From Bradyrhizobium monzae (GTDB lineage Bacteria > Pseudomonadota > Alphaproteobacteria > Rhizobiales > Xanthobacteraceae), in NCBI RefSeq assembly GCF_021458635.1, contig NZ_JAIRDQ010000002.1, positions 310,001 to 374,000 of the forward strand: DNA of 64,000 nucleotides, written 5' to 3'. The number at the start of each line of letters is the position of its first letter. Position 1 is the first letter of the stretch. The position numbers and the translations under genes were made by a program. Below the pieces are notes generated by a model that saw only the letters and a list, made by a program, of their open reading frames with translations, was not told the origin of the DNA and made no database searches. Positions 51,880 to 61,713 of the stretch are shown one piece after another.

Positions 51880-52509
51880 ATGTATATCCCCCCGGCCTTC
51901 AAGGACGACGACATCGAGAGCATCCGCGCGACCATTCGCGCCGCTCGCCTTGCAAGCCTCGTCACGGCTACTTCTGAAGGTCCGGTCGCCACGCCCCTGC
52001 CGCTGGTCCTCGACGAGAGCGAGGGCCAGCATGGTGTGCTGTACGGACATGTGGCGAAGGCCAATCCGCAATGGAAGCTGCCGCCGATCGGCGATGCGCT
52101 CGCGATCTTTGGCGGTCCCGACGCCTATGTGACGCCGTCCTGGTACGCGACCAAACAGGAAACCGAAAAGGTCGTGCCGACCTGGAATTACATCGCCGTG
52201 CATGCCTATGGCCCCGTGGAATTCTTCCACGAGCCGGAGCGACTGCTCGAAGCCGTGACGCGGCTGACCAACAGGCACGAAGGCGTGCGCGCAAAGCCGT
52301 GGGCGGTCAGTGATGCGCCCGCGGATTTTATCGCCGCACAGCTGCGCGGAATCGTTGGCGTGCGCATCCCGGTGGTGCGGTTCGAGGGCAAGCGCAAGAT
52401 GAGCCAGAACCGGCCCGAGGCCGATCGCATCGGCGTCGCAGCCGGGCTCGCGGCGAGCGAGAACGCAGGCGATCGCGAGGTCGCGGCTCTGATTCCGACT
52501 CCAATCTAG
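51880..52509 (+). CDS. FMN-binding negative transcriptional regulator (PaiB-like)
   Basis: 209-aa PaiB-family protein. The N-terminal pattern [20 protein letters not shown] is characteristic, followed by [20 protein letters not shown] and [16 protein letters not shown] (FMN-binding split-barrel), [20 protein letters not shown] and [18 protein letters not shown]. Members bind FMN and influence protease or sporulation genes in Bacillus; biochemical role unclear. It follows the MocR gene and is a probable target of it. Its TAG stop shares CTAG with the convergent nhaA stop. Confidence 0.93.
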   Translation: MYIPPAFKDDDIESIRATIRAARLASLVTATSEGPVATPLPLVLDESEGQHGVLYGHVAKANPQWKLPPIGDALAIFGGPDAYVTPSWYATKQETEKVVPTWNYIAVHAYGPVEFFHEPERLLEAVTRLTNRHEGVRAKPWAVSDAPADFIAAQLRGIVGVRIPVVRFEGKRKMSQNRPEADRIGVAAGLAASENAGDREVAALIPTPI

Positions 52510-53741
52510 TCTCCGACCTCTTTGCGCAGCCGGTGGGCGTATTCTGCGCCCCAGCCGAGACCGAGGGTCACGGAGATGAGCGAGCCGAGCAGCACGCCGA
52601 ATTTTGCGGCGTCCAGCAGTCTGTCGTTGGTAAAGGCGAGCATGGCGATGAAGATCGACATGGTGAAGCCGATGCCGGCCAGCAGCCCGATGAGACAGAC
52701 GCCGGACCATGTCACGCCCGGCGCGAGCCGGCATCCACCCGCGCGCACCGCGAGCCAGGTCGCACAGATCACGCCGATCGGCTTTCCCGCGCAGAGCGCA
52801 AGCCCGATGCCGAGCGTCACGAACTCGACGCCGCCGGTGAATTCGGCGTTTCTGAGATCGACGCCTGCGTTGGCCAGTGCGAACAGCGGCATGATGGCGT
52901 AGGCGACCCAGGGATGGAGCGCCGTCTCCACGCGAATGACGGGCGGCACGATCTCGGACCGCGCTGAGCGGACTGGCGTGATCAAGCCGAGCACGACACC
53001 CGCAAGCGTCGGATGGACGCCGGCCATGAGGAAACCCGCCCAGACAACGAAAGCTGGCAGGACGTAGGCAAACGCAGAGCCGAAGCCGAGCCGTTGAAAC
53101 CCGAGCGCCATGAGCACGCCGAGCGCGGCGACGATGAAACCGCTGAGATCGACCCCGCTGCTGTAGAACAGCGCGATGATGAGAACGGCGATGATGTCGT
53201 CGATGATGGCGAGCGCAAGTAGAAACACCCTGACGTTGGCGGGGACCGATCGTCCGAGCAGCGCGAGCACGCCCACCGCAAAGGCGATATCGGTCGCGGT
53301 CGGTATCGCCCAGCCCTGCTCGCGTCCTGCAACGGCGTTGAAGCTCAAATAGATCAGCGCGGGAACGATGACACCGCCGACAGCCGCAAGCACTGGAAGA
53401 ATAGCCTGATCGAACCTGCTCAGCGCACCTTCGTAGAGCTCGCGACGGATTTCCATGCCGACGACCAGGAAGAACACCGTCATCAATGCGTCGTTGATCC
53501 AGAAATGCAGAGGTCTGACGAAGGCGAACTCGCCGAGGCGAAGCGCAATCGGCAGGTTCCAGATGTCATGATACGAATGGGCAAAGGGCGAATTGGCCCA
53601 GAGCAATGCGGCAGCCGCAGCCACCAGCAGCACGACGCCGCTGACGGCCTCGACGTGCAGGAAACGCTGGAACGTGTTGAGCGCTCGCTCGACGAAAAAC
53701 GGAGACTTGGGCAGGTGCCTGCCGGGCAGCTGATCATTCAT
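52506..53741 (-). CDS. nhaA: Na+/H+ antiporter NhaA
   Basis: 411-aa antiporter with about 12 membrane helices. It has [21 protein letters not shown] in the N-terminal region, [20 protein letters not shown], the discontinuous helix [17 protein letters not shown] with the ion-binding Asp, then [20 protein letters not shown] with a second Asp pair, and a second half with [15 protein letters not shown]. It exchanges Na+ or Li+ for protons. ATG 53741 is chosen over a frame to 53810. The stop (TAG at 52508-52506) overlaps the PaiB-like stop on the other strand. Confidence 0.95.
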   Translation of the reverse strand: MNDQLPGRHLPKSPFFVERALNTFQRFLHVEAVSGVVLLVAAAAALLWANSPFAHSYHDIWNLPIALRLGEFAFVRPLHFWINDALMTVFFLVVGMEIRRELYEGALSRFDQAILPVLAAVGGVIVPALIYLSFNAVAGREQGWAIPTATDIAFAVGVLALLGRSVPANVRVFLLALAIIDDIIAVLIIALFYSSGVDLSGFIVAALGVLMALGFQRLGFGSAFAYVLPAFVVWAGFLMAGVHPTLAGVVLGLITPVRSARSEIVPPVIRVETALHPWVAYAIMPLFALANAGVDLRNAEFTGGVEFVTLGIGLALCAGKPIGVICATWLAVRAGGCRLAPGVTWSGVCLIGLLAGIGFTMSIFIAMLAFTNDRLLDAAKFGVLLGSLISVTLGLGWGAEYAHRLRKEVGD

Positions 53742-54068
53742 GGGCGCACACGCATCCGGCGTGGCGGCCCGACCATCGCTTGACCTGTCACTGCCACATG
53801 CAGTGAACACCCGTCGCTGTTCTACACGGCGAGAGCGTTAAGGCAACCCTGCTCCGTGCGAGTCCGCTTCGAGCAAGTGGTTGGAACCGCGACGAGGTGA
53901 AGATCGTTGGTGCACCTCACGACACTTTGCTGCCCGAGCTGTTCGAGAGCAGGCGCGAGTACGACCATTATGTCGGCGCGCTGCAGCGCTCCGGCGCCGC
54001 CATAGCGCCCGCGCAAGCTTCGCCAACGAAAATATCTCGTCTGAACTTGCTACGCCGTAGGGGAATGA
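53742..54068. other. Gene-free region upstream of nhaA
   Basis: 327 bases. It should contain the nhaA promoter and the leader of the small Cys-rich gene. A 59-codon GTG frame at 53897-54076 overlaps the next ATG and has no family features. I saw no dyad or repeat of note. Confidence 0.45.
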
Positions 54069-54254
54069 ATGACTGACATCACCTGGTGCGCCGGTTGCGG
54101 CCACAGCCTGGTCCCGATCCTGTCCGAGAAGGGCCTGACATCGCCGAACTGCTTCTGGTGCGAGAGCGTCGACGCCCGAGCCATGGACATGGCGAAGTGG
54201 GCGGACAGCCCGGCCGGCAAGCCGGACCGTGCTGCGCCTCACTCGTTTGACTGA
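54069..54254 (+). CDS. Small CxxC-containing protein, 61 aa
   Basis: Short protein beginning MTDITWCAGCGHSLVPILSE and continuing with SPNCFWCESVDARAMDMAKW. Two CxxC knuckles (CAGC and CFWC) are spaced as in a small zinc ribbon. Such proteins can bind zinc or act in RNA/DNA contacts, but no named family is clear. The ribosome site AGGGGA precedes ATG 54069 by a suitable distance. It converges with the SOS-type gene at 54268-54573. Confidence 0.6.
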   Translation: MTDITWCAGCGHSLVPILSEKGLTSPNCFWCESVDARAMDMAKWADSPAGKPDRAAPHSFD

Positions 54255-54267
54255 GCTGCCCTCCGCG

Positions 54268-54573
54268 TCAAACCCTCGCCACCAGGCGTGGACGGAACAC
54301 AGACGCGACGGTCGGGACAGCAGCAGCCAGCTTTCGCGCCGACCGGCGCCGCGGGATGAAGAAGCTGTTGACGAGGATCGGCTCGTTGTCGCCGAGCGCG
54401 GTTCGCTCCTTTACCAGCCCGCTCATGACCGTGCGCATCTTGATGACTTCCTGCGCCACGAAGCTGCAGTCCTCATCGCGGTTGATCTGCTCATGCATGA
54501 TCGCTTCGGCCTCGCGCATGCTGACGCGGAGCGCCCTGATCGTTCTGCGGATGTCGTTGATGCGGTTGTCCAT
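54268..54573 (-). CDS. Unknown helical protein behind a LexA-type promoter
   Basis: 101 aa from ATG 54573, with GGAGG 5 bases upstream. Residues 1-62 are strongly helical and charged: DNRINDIRRTIRALRVSMRE, then INRDEDCSFVAQEVIKMRTV and GLVKERTALG, suggesting a two-helix hairpin or coiled coil. The tail contains NSFFIPRRRSARK and a basic end. I recall similar short proteins in Bradyrhizobium, but no function. The promoter holds a GTTC-N7-GTTC direct repeat, so expression may be part of the SOS response. Confidence 0.72.
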   Translation of the reverse strand: MDNRINDIRRTIRALRVSMREAEAIMHEQINRDEDCSFVAQEVIKMRTVMSGLVKERTALGDNEPILVNSFFIPRRRSARKLAAAVPTVASVFRPRLVARV

Positions 54574-54927
54574 GGCTGCCTCCATCTCGGTCACAGCATA
54601 AGAACAAAACATGAACATATTGTCAATCGCCGCGGCGACTAAATGCGACGTCACCGCCCCTCCGCCGCCGCTGCGACTGCACGTGCACTGCCAAGACTTG
54701 CCGACAAATTAGACAAGTCGAGCCGTAGGCCCGGAAGCGCAAGGCCCTAGCGCTGCGTCGGAGGGACAAGCCAGGCGGGTGATCTAACCTCCCGTGCAAC
54801 CACCGGATTTCCTCCTGAACAGCCTCGACGCGTCGTCGCGCCGGGCCCGTTTGCCGACCGCGAACCAATTGGCCCAAAATTCGCAACGATGTCGCAAGCG
54901 AAGCAATGGCGCAGAGCGGAGAACGTC
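54574..54927. other. Divergent region with a LexA-type promoter and leader of the cupin-like gene
   Basis: 354 bases without a supported gene. The left end carries the promoter of the 101-aa gene (54598-54626). The right half is the presumed leader of the gene starting at 54928; no clear promoter or dyad was found there. An in-frame ATG at 54889 gives an N-terminal extension with no support. Confidence 0.5.
54598..54626 (-). promoter_or_regulatory. Promoter with an alphaproteobacterial LexA (SOS) motif
   Basis: On the minus strand TTGACA (54626-54621) is the -35, then a 17-base spacer, then TCTTAT (54603-54598) as the -10. Within it, GTTC at 54616-54613 and GTTC at 54605-54602 are separated by ATGTTTT, giving GTTC-N7-GTTC. 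This direct repeat is the established LexA recognition sequence in alphaproteobacteria (GTTCN7GTTC). The motif lies between the -35 and -10, as expected for LexA repression. Transcription would begin about 30 bases before the gene start. Confidence 0.75.
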
Positions 54928-56067
54928 ATGAACGTGCATGCTGCGGGCGATCTCAAGACGACCGGCCTCACCCATCCGAACGGCGCGCCGCTCCGCCTTA
55001 ACACCCGGGATTTCGTCGCGATCGACCGCGACCGAAATGCGAAGTTCGAAGCGACGTATCGTCCGCAAGCGCTCTACAATCGCGCCAACGAAGGCTTTCA
55101 CGCCAACAACGAAACCTTCCTGCTCCACGAAGTCGCGACGAACCTGCCGATCTATCGTCCCGACACCGGCCCCACTGACTTCCATCTGCATCTTCCGCCG
55201 GGCGGCTTTCAGCTCGTGCTAGTCACCTCGGGCGCCTTCACCTTCGACTATGACGGGCGGTTCTACAATGTCGGCCCCGGCGCAGTGATGCTGCAAAGTG
55301 CGATCGTGCATCGCCAGCTATTCTACACCTGGTCGGGCCTGTCGACCGACGAGAACTTGAAGACGCCGCAGACGGTGGTGCCGGATCCGATCTCGATGGG
55401 TTATTCGGGCAAATTCCTCGAAGCCTTCATCACCGATCCCACCACCTTTCCGAATCCGACCATCGTCGGCCCGGATCAGATCAACGAAGACGAGACGCCG
55501 CGGGTCGCCTGGAGCCACCCCCTGCATGATCGCCCGGCCAATGCAGGCTTCTGGCTTCAGGATCCGCTGGCGCTAGACGCGCTTTTCAAGCCGCTCGTCG
55601 ACAGCCCCGTCAAATCCGCCCTGACGGTCTACGTACGCGATATCGGGATCGAGATTCCCAGCGGCCATCTCGTCACCGGCCACATCATCGCGACCGACCC
55701 GCGTGGCCACTCGCTGCTGCCGAAGAGCGCGTCGATCGCTGCGGACCCCGACTGCTTTGCCAAGGGCGAGGTCGTGATCTATCGCGTCATTCGCGGCACC
55801 GCCGAATTCAAGCAGAAGGCGGGCGAGACCTTTGAACTTGCAGCTGGCGATGTGGTGACAGCCGGCAAGGATTCCATCAGCCTCGCCGGCGTCGGCGAAA
55901 ACACCCAGGTCCTGCGACTCGGTCTCCTGAAAGGCATCAACGATCTGCGCAGCTGGACGCCGACGCAGCGCGACGAGATCGACGGCCTCGCCGGCCAGAT
56001 CATCACGCAAAAGGACATTCGTCCGCTGCGCACCGAAGGCAAGCCGGTCGGATATCTGTACGGCTAG
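54928..56067 (+). CDS. Cupin-like protein of unknown function
   Basis: 379 aa from ATG 54928, with GGAG 6 bases upstream. A jelly-roll-like segment near residues 75-125 (FHLHLPPGGFQLVLVTSGAF, FDYDGRFYNVGPGAVML, SAIVHRQLFY) resembles a cupin core, and a second at residues about 285-340 (EVVIYRVIRGTAEFKQKAGE, FELAAGDVVTAGKDSI) resembles another, so this may be a two-cupin protein. The metal ligand set is incomplete. No named family is recognised. The gene stands alone. Confidence 0.65.
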   Translation: MNVHAAGDLKTTGLTHPNGAPLRLNTRDFVAIDRDRNAKFEATYRPQALYNRANEGFHANNETFLLHEVATNLPIYRPDTGPTDFHLHLPPGGFQLVLVTSGAFTFDYDGRFYNVGPGAVMLQSAIVHRQLFYTWSGLSTDENLKTPQTVVPDPISMGYSGKFLEAFITDPTTFPNPTIVGPDQINEDETPRVAWSHPLHDRPANAGFWLQDPLALDALFKPLVDSPVKSALTVYVRDIGIEIPSGHLVTGHIIATDPRGHSLLPKSASIAADPDCFAKGEVVIYRVIRGTAEFKQKAGETFELAAGDVVTAGKDSISLAGVGENTQVLRLGLLKGINDLRSWTPTQRDEIDGLAGQIITQKDIRPLRTEGKPVGYLYG

Positions 56068-56088
56068 CTAAAGCGTTTTCGAACCGCC

Positions 56089-57489
56089 CTACTCCGCCGC
56101 CTGGCGCACGTGACGCGCGGTCGGGGTGCGCATCGTCACCAGCTCTTCGGCCGCGGTCGGATGCAGCGCGATGGTCGCGTCGAAATCGGCTTTCGTCGCC
56201 TTCATCTTCACCGCGATCGCGACGACTTGCGTGACCTCGGCGGCGCAATCGCCGACGATGTGACAGCCGAGCACGCGATCGGTCGAACCGTCGACGATGA
56301 GCTTCATCAGCACGCGGGTGTCGCGGCCGGACATCGTCGCCTTGATCGGGCGGAACGTCGTCTTGTAGATGTCGACATGGCCATACTGCGCGCGCGCTTC
56401 GGTTTCCGTCAGGCCGACCGTGCCGACCTCCGGCTGCGAGAACACCGCGGTCGGGATATACGAATGATCGACCTGCATCTCGCGCTTGCCGAACACGGTG
56501 TCGGCGAAAGCGTGGCCTTCGCGGATCGCGACCGGCGTCAAATTGTGGCGATGGGTGACGTCACCGATCGCGTAGATGCTGTCGACAGAGCTCTTGGAGA
56601 AATGATCGACCGCGATGCCGCCATTGTTCGGGTTGATGGCGACGCCGGCCTTCTCGAGGCCGAGATTGGCCACGGCCGGATGACGGCCGATCGCGAACAT
56701 CACCTGGTCGGACGCGAGGCTCGATCCGTTCGACAGATGCGTGGTGAATTCCTCGCCATTGTGATCGACATGGCGATCGACCTTGTTCACCGTGCAGCCC
56801 GTGAGAATGGTGATGCCCTGCTTCTCCATCTCGCTGCGGACGTGCGCGCGGACGTCTTCGTCGAAGCCGCGCAGGATGTTGTCGCCGCGATAGATCACGG
56901 TGACGTCGGAGCCGAAGCCGGCGAAGATGCCGGCGAACTCCAGCGCGATGTAGCCGCCGCCCTGGATCACGATCCGCTTCGGCAGTTTCTTCAGGTGAAA
57001 TGCCTCGTTGGACGAGATCACATGCTCGATGCCGGGAATCGAGGCGCCATGGTTCGGCGCGCCGCCGGTGGCGATGAGGATGTATTTCGCGGTGATCTTC
57101 CTGTCGTCCGAGAGCAGGCGGACGGTGTGCTTGTCCTCGATCACGGCGCGGCTCTTCACGACCTGCGCGCCCGACTTCTCGACGTTGGTCGTGTAGATCG
57201 CCTCCAGCCGGGCGATCTCCTTGTCCTTGTTGGCGATCAGCGTCGGCCAGTCGAAGGTCACGGGCGGAACGGTCCAGCCGAAGCCGGCGGCGTCCTCGAA
57301 GTCATGACGGAAATGCGAGCCCATCACCAACAGCTTCTTCGGCACGCAGCCGCGGATCACGCAGGTGCCGCCCATGCGGTACTCTTCCGCGATCATCACG
57401 CGGGCGCCGTAGCCGGCCGCGATGCGGGCGGCGCGCACGCCGCCCGAACCGCCACCGATGACAAAGAGGTCGACGTCGAATTCAGCCAT
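56089..57489 (-). CDS. gor: Glutathione-disulfide reductase
   Basis: 466-aa pyridine nucleotide-disulfide oxidoreductase. FAD binding is IGGGSGGVRAARIAAGYGAR, the redox disulfide is GTCVIRGCVPKKL (Cys43, Cys48), NAD(P) binding is VIQGGGYIALEFAGIFAGFG, and the catalytic His-Glu is HPTAAEELV near the C-terminus. It reduces oxidised glutathione with NADPH. ATG 57489 with GGAG 6 bases upstream is chosen over an ATG at 57510. It lies 79 bases downstream of the DUF2059 gene. Confidence 0.94.
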   Translation of the reverse strand: MAEFDVDLFVIGGGSGGVRAARIAAGYGARVMIAEEYRMGGTCVIRGCVPKKLLVMGSHFRHDFEDAAGFGWTVPPVTFDWPTLIANKDKEIARLEAIYTTNVEKSGAQVVKSRAVIEDKHTVRLLSDDRKITAKYILIATGGAPNHGASIPGIEHVISSNEAFHLKKLPKRIVIQGGGYIALEFAGIFAGFGSDVTVIYRGDNILRGFDEDVRAHVRSEMEKQGITILTGCTVNKVDRHVDHNGEEFTTHLSNGSSLASDQVMFAIGRHPAVANLGLEKAGVAINPNNGGIAVDHFSKSSVDSIYAIGDVTHRHNLTPVAIREGHAFADTVFGKREMQVDHSYIPTAVFSQPEVGTVGLTETEARAQYGHVDIYKTTFRPIKATMSGRDTRVLMKLIVDGSTDRVLGCHIVGDCAAEVTQVVAIAVKMKATKADFDATIALHPTAAEELVTMRTPTARHVRQAAE

Positions 57490-57568
57490 TGTCCACTCCG
57501 ACCTCTTCAACCCGAACCGCGACGCGCTTTGGGGCTTTCTGATCAGCTATCCTGTCAGATAGGTACCG

Positions 57569-58084
57569 TCACATTTCCTTGCCACGCTTGCGCATCTCGG
57601 CGCGGAAGGCAGCCATGACGACCTCGGAGAAGTTCCGCGCCCAATCGTTCATGACCTGCATGCTGAGGCTGATGGCCTTGGGCTCGTTGGCGATCAGCTT
57701 CTGGCCGAGCGGCGACTTGTAGAACACGACGAGATCCTTCAGCTCCTGCTCGGTGAACTCGCCGGCATAGACCCCCACCATGCCGTCGCCGATCTCCTGC
57801 TCGCGGCCGGCGAGCTGCTTGGCGACGATCGGGGCGAGCTCGTTGAGATCCTTCTGGTAGTTGAGGTTCTGTCCGATCAGCGTGCCCTTGACCTTGTCCA
57901 CCATGCCGGGCACGGCGTTGGCGTACATCGCGCTGGCATTCTTCAGCGTCAAAATCTCCTTCGCCGCGGCAAGCGACGCTGGAGACGGTGCCGCCGGCTG
58001 CTGCTGCGCGATCGCCGGCGCGGTCCCCAGTGCCAGCGCGAAGGCGAGGCACGCAGCGGGCACGATCTTCAAGACGCTCTTCAT
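57569..58084 (-). CDS. DUF2059 domain-containing secreted protein
   Basis: 171 aa. The signal peptide [20 protein letters not shown] is followed by a Gln/Pro-rich linker and the DUF2059 region, with [40 protein letters not shown] and [20 protein letters not shown], a helical periplasmic fold. Function is unknown. ATG 58084 overlaps the rpiA stop by four bases (ATGA), so it is coupled to rpiA. Confidence 0.88.
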   Translation of the reverse strand: MKSVLKIVPAACLAFALALGTAPAIAQQQPAAPSPASLAAAKEILTLKNASAMYANAVPGMVDKVKGTLIGQNLNYQKDLNELAPIVAKQLAGREQEIGDGMVGVYAGEFTEQELKDLVVFYKSPLGQKLIANEPKAISLSMQVMNDWARNFSEVVMAAFRAEMRKRGKEM

Positions 58085-58812
58085 TTCCAGTCTCCTTTCG
58101 GCTTTCGCCGTTCAATCACGCGAATTCCCTCGCCGCCCGCCAAAACAGCCGAGCTGGCCAAGCCGATGAACAACCCATGCTCGACCACGCCGGGGATCGC
58201 GCTCAACGCCTTGGCGAGGCTGGCCGGATCCACAATACGTCCGAGCTGGGCATCGACGATCCAGTGGCCGCCATCGGTGACGAAAACGTGGCCATCCTCG
58301 ACCCCGCCTTTGGCCTTGCGAACCGCCATTTGCCCGGAAACGCCGCATTCCGCAAATGCCTTCTCGATCGCCCGACGCGTCGCGCCAAGCCCGAACGGAA
58401 TGACTTCGATAGGCAGCGGAAAGCGGCCGAGCGTCGGCACCCATTTTGTGTCGTCGGCAATCACGATCATGCGATCCGAGGCGGCCGCCACGATCTTCTC
58501 GCGCAGCAGCGCACCGCCACCGCCCTTGATCAAATTGAGCTCGGGATCGATCTCGTCGGCGCCGTCGACTGTAATGTCGAGATGGTCGATCTGATCGAGC
58601 GTGGTCAGTGGCACGCCGCAGCGCTCCGCATCGGCGCGCGTCGTCTCGGAGGTCGGCACGCCGATCACCTTGAGGCCGGCGGCGACGCGTTCGCCCAGCA
58701 GCTCGACGAAATGCTTCGCGGTCGAGCCGGTGCCGAGGCCGAGCTGCATGCCGTCACGCACCTCTTGCAGCGCGCGCGCCGCAGCCTGCCGTTTCAACTG
58801 GTCCATGTTCAC
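58081..58812 (-). CDS. rpiA: Ribose-5-phosphate isomerase A
   Basis: 243-aa Rpi[21 protein letters not shown] binds phosphate, [20 protein letters not shown] holds the catalytic Asp and Glu, and [20 protein letters not shown] is typical, with [20 protein letters not shown] near the end. It interconverts ribose 5-phosphate and ribulose 5-phosphate in the pentose phosphate pathway. GTG 58812 or ATG 58806 may be the start. The coding order rpiA-DUF2059-gor would link NADPH-producing metabolism to glutathione reduction, which is an inference. Confidence 0.94.
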   Translation of the reverse strand: MNMDQLKRQAAARALQEVRDGMQLGLGTGSTAKHFVELLGERVAAGLKVIGVPTSETTRADAERCGVPLTTLDQIDHLDITVDGADEIDPELNLIKGGGGALLREKIVAAASDRMIVIADDTKWVPTLGRFPLPIEVIPFGLGATRRAIEKAFAECGVSGQMAVRKAKGGVEDGHVFVTDGGHWIVDAQLGRIVDPASLAKALSAIPGVVEHGLFIGLASSAVLAGGEGIRVIERRKPKGDWK

Positions 58813-58978
58813 GTTCGGGCGCGCCTCTCAGGTCAGGAGTGCCGCCGGTATCGTCGGTTGCGGCGGGCCTATGTAGCCTCGTTTTTCCCCGGAGAACAGG
58901 GTCTGGGAACAGGCCCATTAGCCGATCTTATGGCCCCGCCCCTTGCGCCAATACGGCCGGGCCGCTAGCGCTTGAACC

Positions 58979-59668
58979 ATGACCGCCTCCCAGAAGAGCT
59001 CCCCCTACACCCTCGTCTTCGATCTCGACGGCACGCTTGTGGATACGGCGCCCGACCTGATCACCGCGCTGAATTACGTGCTCGACCGCGAAGGCCTGCC
59101 TCCCGTGCCGATGGCCTCGGCCCGCAACATGATCGGCGCCGGCGCCCGCAAGCTGATCGAGCGGGGCCTGGAGGCCGAGGGCCGCACGGTCACGCCTGCC
59201 GACATGGACCGGCTGACGGCAGATTTCATCGCCTATTACGCCGACCATATCGCGGTCGAATCGCGGCCCTTCGAGGGGCTGCTGAACGCGCTCGACCTGT
59301 TTGCGGCCCAGGGCCATCGTCTCGCGGTCTGCACCAACAAGCTGGAATGGCTGTCGAGGCGGCTGTTGGACCAGCTCGACCTGAGCCGGCGGTTCGCGGC
59401 GATCTGCGGCGCGGACACTTTTGGGGTCCAGAAGCCCGATCCGACCATTTTCCGCGAGACCGTGGCGCGGGCCGGCGGCGAGGTCAAAGCCAGCATCATG
59501 GTCGGCGACGCCGGAACCGATGTCGGGGTGGCCCGGCGCGCCGGGGTGCCTGTGATCGGGGTCAGTTTCGGCTACACGGACGTGCCGATCGCCGATCTGA
59601 AGCCGGACCGGCTGATCCATCACATGCGCGACCTGCCCGCCGCCGCCCACAGCCTGATGATGGCTTAG
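58979..59668 (+). CDS. gph: Phosphoglycolate phosphatase
   Basis: 229-aa HAD hydrolase. Motif I is VFDLDGTLVDTAPDL with the nucleophile Asp, motif II is RLAVCTNKLEWLSRRLLD with Thr, motif III Lys is in FGVQKPDPTIF and motif IV is MVGDAGTDVGVARRAGVP. The cap domain follows motif I. It removes phosphate from 2-phosphoglycolate, a by-product of DNA repair or carbon fixation. Divergent from rpiA. The call to this specific substrate rests on family similarity. Confidence 0.9.
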   Translation: MTASQKSSPYTLVFDLDGTLVDTAPDLITALNYVLDREGLPPVPMASARNMIGAGARKLIERGLEAEGRTVTPADMDRLTADFIAYYADHIAVESRPFEGLLNALDLFAAQGHRLAVCTNKLEWLSRRLLDQLDLSRRFAAICGADTFGVQKPDPTIFRETVARAGGEVKASIMVGDAGTDVGVARRAGVPVIGVSFGYTDVPIADLKPDRLIHHMRDLPAAAHSLMMA

Positions 59669-59824
59669 CCCCGGGCAAGGCTCTGACACAGCTGGCTTAT
59701 TCCGGGGAACCCTGCGTTAACCATCTATTAACTATGCGCGGTCCGCCGGTTGCTTGCCCCAGGCGACGACCCTAAGGTCCGCGCGGGGTTATGTGGCGGT
59801 TCGTCGCAGTGGAAGTGGATGGTC

Positions 59825-60325
59825 ATGCGTCGTGTCATCGCGATTGCGTTAGCGGGAGCGAGCCTGCTGGGGGCAACAAGCCTTGGTGGCTGCTCCTCGA
59901 TGTCTTGGGACATGCTCAAATCGGCGCCCCCGACCGTTCAGGTCCGGCTCGAATCCAATCCTCCGGGCGCCGACGCGCGGACCTCGCTCGGTCCGGGCTG
60001 CAAGACCCCCTGCTCCGTCTCGGTCCCCGCGCCGGAGGCTCCGTTCACGGTCGACTACGTCCTCAACAAGTACCAGCCGACCAGCGTACCGGTGAACGTG
60101 ATCAAGAATCCCGGCGATTTCACCACGCCTGCCACGGTGACCACCGATCCGAACCCGGTGTTCGCGGAGCTCCAGCTGGCGGTGCCGCCCAAGCCGGTGA
60201 AGAAGAAGCCGCACCGGCCGAGCAAGCCGAAACCGGCCGCAGCCGCGCCCGCCGCGGCGCCGGCCGATGCTGCAGCGCCCGCAGCCGGTTCTGCGTTCCC
60301 CGATCCGAACGCGGGCAAGCGTTGA
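59825..60325 (+). CDS. Lipoprotein of unknown function
   Basis: 166 aa. The start MRRVIAIALAGASLLGATSL leads to a lipobox ending GGC (SLGGCSSM), so Cys23 should be lipidated. The mature part has a PEGA-like segment, PTVQVRLESNPPGADARTSL and GPGCKTPCSVSVPAPEAPFT, then VDYVLNKYQPTSVPVNV; PEGA domains are beta-rich repeats on cell surfaces. The C-terminal 50 residues are Lys/Pro/Ala-rich. ATG 59819 is an alternative. It lies between gph and moaA. Confidence 0.8.
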   Translation: MRRVIAIALAGASLLGATSLGGCSSMSWDMLKSAPPTVQVRLESNPPGADARTSLGPGCKTPCSVSVPAPEAPFTVDYVLNKYQPTSVPVNVIKNPGDFTTPATVTTDPNPVFAELQLAVPPKPVKKKPHRPSKPKPAAAAPAAAPADAAAPAAGSAFPDPNAGKR

Positions 60326-60445
60326 TCCAATCGTTAATCTACGTATACCACCCGATTGTCCTCGGCGCGTCCGATGCTTAGATTGCGTCCAGGGCTTCGC
60401 TGAAGCAAAGGTGCGCCCGTCGCCGTAAGTGACAAGGCAGTTGGT

Positions 60446-61498
60446 ATGAACGGATCTCCTGCGACCTCTCTGGCTACAGCGAGCCCCGGCGCCGCGCTGT
60501 CGAGCGCGATGACCGATCCGTTCGGGCGGACCATCTCCTACCTGCGCGTCTCGGTCACCGATCGCTGCGACCTGCGCTGCTTCTATTGCATGTCGGAAGA
60601 CATGACGTTCCTGCCCAAGGCCGACCTGCTGACGCTCGAGGAACTCGACCGGCTCTGCTCGGCCTTCATCGCCAAGGGCGTGAAGAAGCTGCGGCTCACC
60701 GGCGGAGAGCCGCTGGTCCGGCGCAACGTGATGTCGCTGGTCCGCTCGCTGTCGCGCCATCTCACGAGCGGCGCGCTGGGCGAGCTGACGCTGACCACCA
60801 ACGGCACGCAACTCGCAAAACATGCCCAGGAGCTCGCCGATTGCGGCGTCCGCCGCATCAACGTCTCGCTTGATACGCTCGATCCCAGGAAGTTTCGCGA
60901 GATCACGCGCTGGGGCGAGATCGACAAGGTGCTGGAGGGCATCGAGGCCGCGCGCGCCGCAGGCCTCGCGGTGAAGATCAACGCAGTCGCGCTGAAGAAC
61001 TTCAACGAGGATGAACTCCCCGATCTCTTGCGCTGGGCTCACGGCAAGGGCATGGGGCTGACCCTGATCGAGGTGATGCCGATGGGCGAGATCGGCTCGG
61101 GCCGCATCGACCAGTATCTGCCGTTGTCGCTGGTGCGCGCGCGGCTCGCCCAGCAATTCACGCTGACGGACCTGGCCGAGAGCACCGGCGGACCGGCGCG
61201 CTATGTCAGCGTTGCCGAGACCGGCGGCAAGCTCGGCTTCATCACGCCGATGACCCATAATTTCTGCGAATCCTGCAACAGGGTGCGTATCACCTGCACG
61301 GGCACGCTGCACACCTGCCTCGGTCACGAGGATGCCTCCGATTTGCGCAAACCTCTGCGTGCATCGAACGATGACATGCTGCTTGCCGCGAGCATCGACC
61401 GCGCCATCGGGCTGAAGCCCAAGGGCCACGATTTCATCATCGACCGCCGCCACGACCGCCCCAGCGTCTCCAGGCATATGAGCGTCACCGGCGGCTGA
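60446..61498 (+). CDS. moaA: GTP 3',8-cyclase MoaA
   Basis: 350-aa radical SAM enzyme of molybdenum cofactor synthesis. The N-terminal cluster motif is [15 protein letters not shown] (Cys41, Cys45, Cys48). The C-terminal cluster is [18 protein letters not shown], and the protein ends SVTGG with the Gly-Gly tail. It converts GTP to 3',8-cH2GTP with MoaC. ATG 60446 precedes AAGG by a usual distance; an ATG at 60509 ([10 protein letters not shown]) is possible. No other moa genes are seen in the window. The MOSC fusion protein earlier suggests a molybdoenzyme-rich strain. Confidence 0.95.
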   Translation: MNGSPATSLATASPGAALSSAMTDPFGRTISYLRVSVTDRCDLRCFYCMSEDMTFLPKADLLTLEELDRLCSAFIAKGVKKLRLTGGEPLVRRNVMSLVRSLSRHLTSGALGELTLTTNGTQLAKHAQELADCGVRRINVSLDTLDPRKFREITRWGEIDKVLEGIEAARAAGLAVKINAVALKNFNEDELPDLLRWAHGKGMGLTLIEVMPMGEIGSGRIDQYLPLSLVRARLAQQFTLTDLAESTGGPARYVSVAETGGKLGFITPMTHNFCESCNRVRITCTGTLHTCLGHEDASDLRKPLRASNDDMLLAASIDRAIGLKPKGHDFIIDRRHDRPSVSRHMSVTGG

Positions 61499-61713
61499 GG
61501 ATTCGCGGGCCGCCGGCTGCCTTAAGCTTTTGAGCGCGCGTCAATTTGCCCATTTTCCGATTGACGGCGCACAAGCCCGCTGATTTGGTGCCCTCGCCTT
61601 TGCTTGCCCGGCAGCAATAAGCCGGCCCGCCCCGTTGGCGGTCGCGGTCAAGACGGCAAGGCACGAGGGGAGGACTGACGCCGCAATCGCTTTCGGACCG
61701 GAATCCGTGCGGT

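Noticed and set aside
53897..54076. 59-codon GTG frame before the small CxxC protein
   Set aside because: Overlaps the next start in another frame, has no ribosome site and no recognised features.
56110..57618. Plus-strand frame of 502 codons opposite gor
   Set aside because: Antisense shadow of glutathione reductase.
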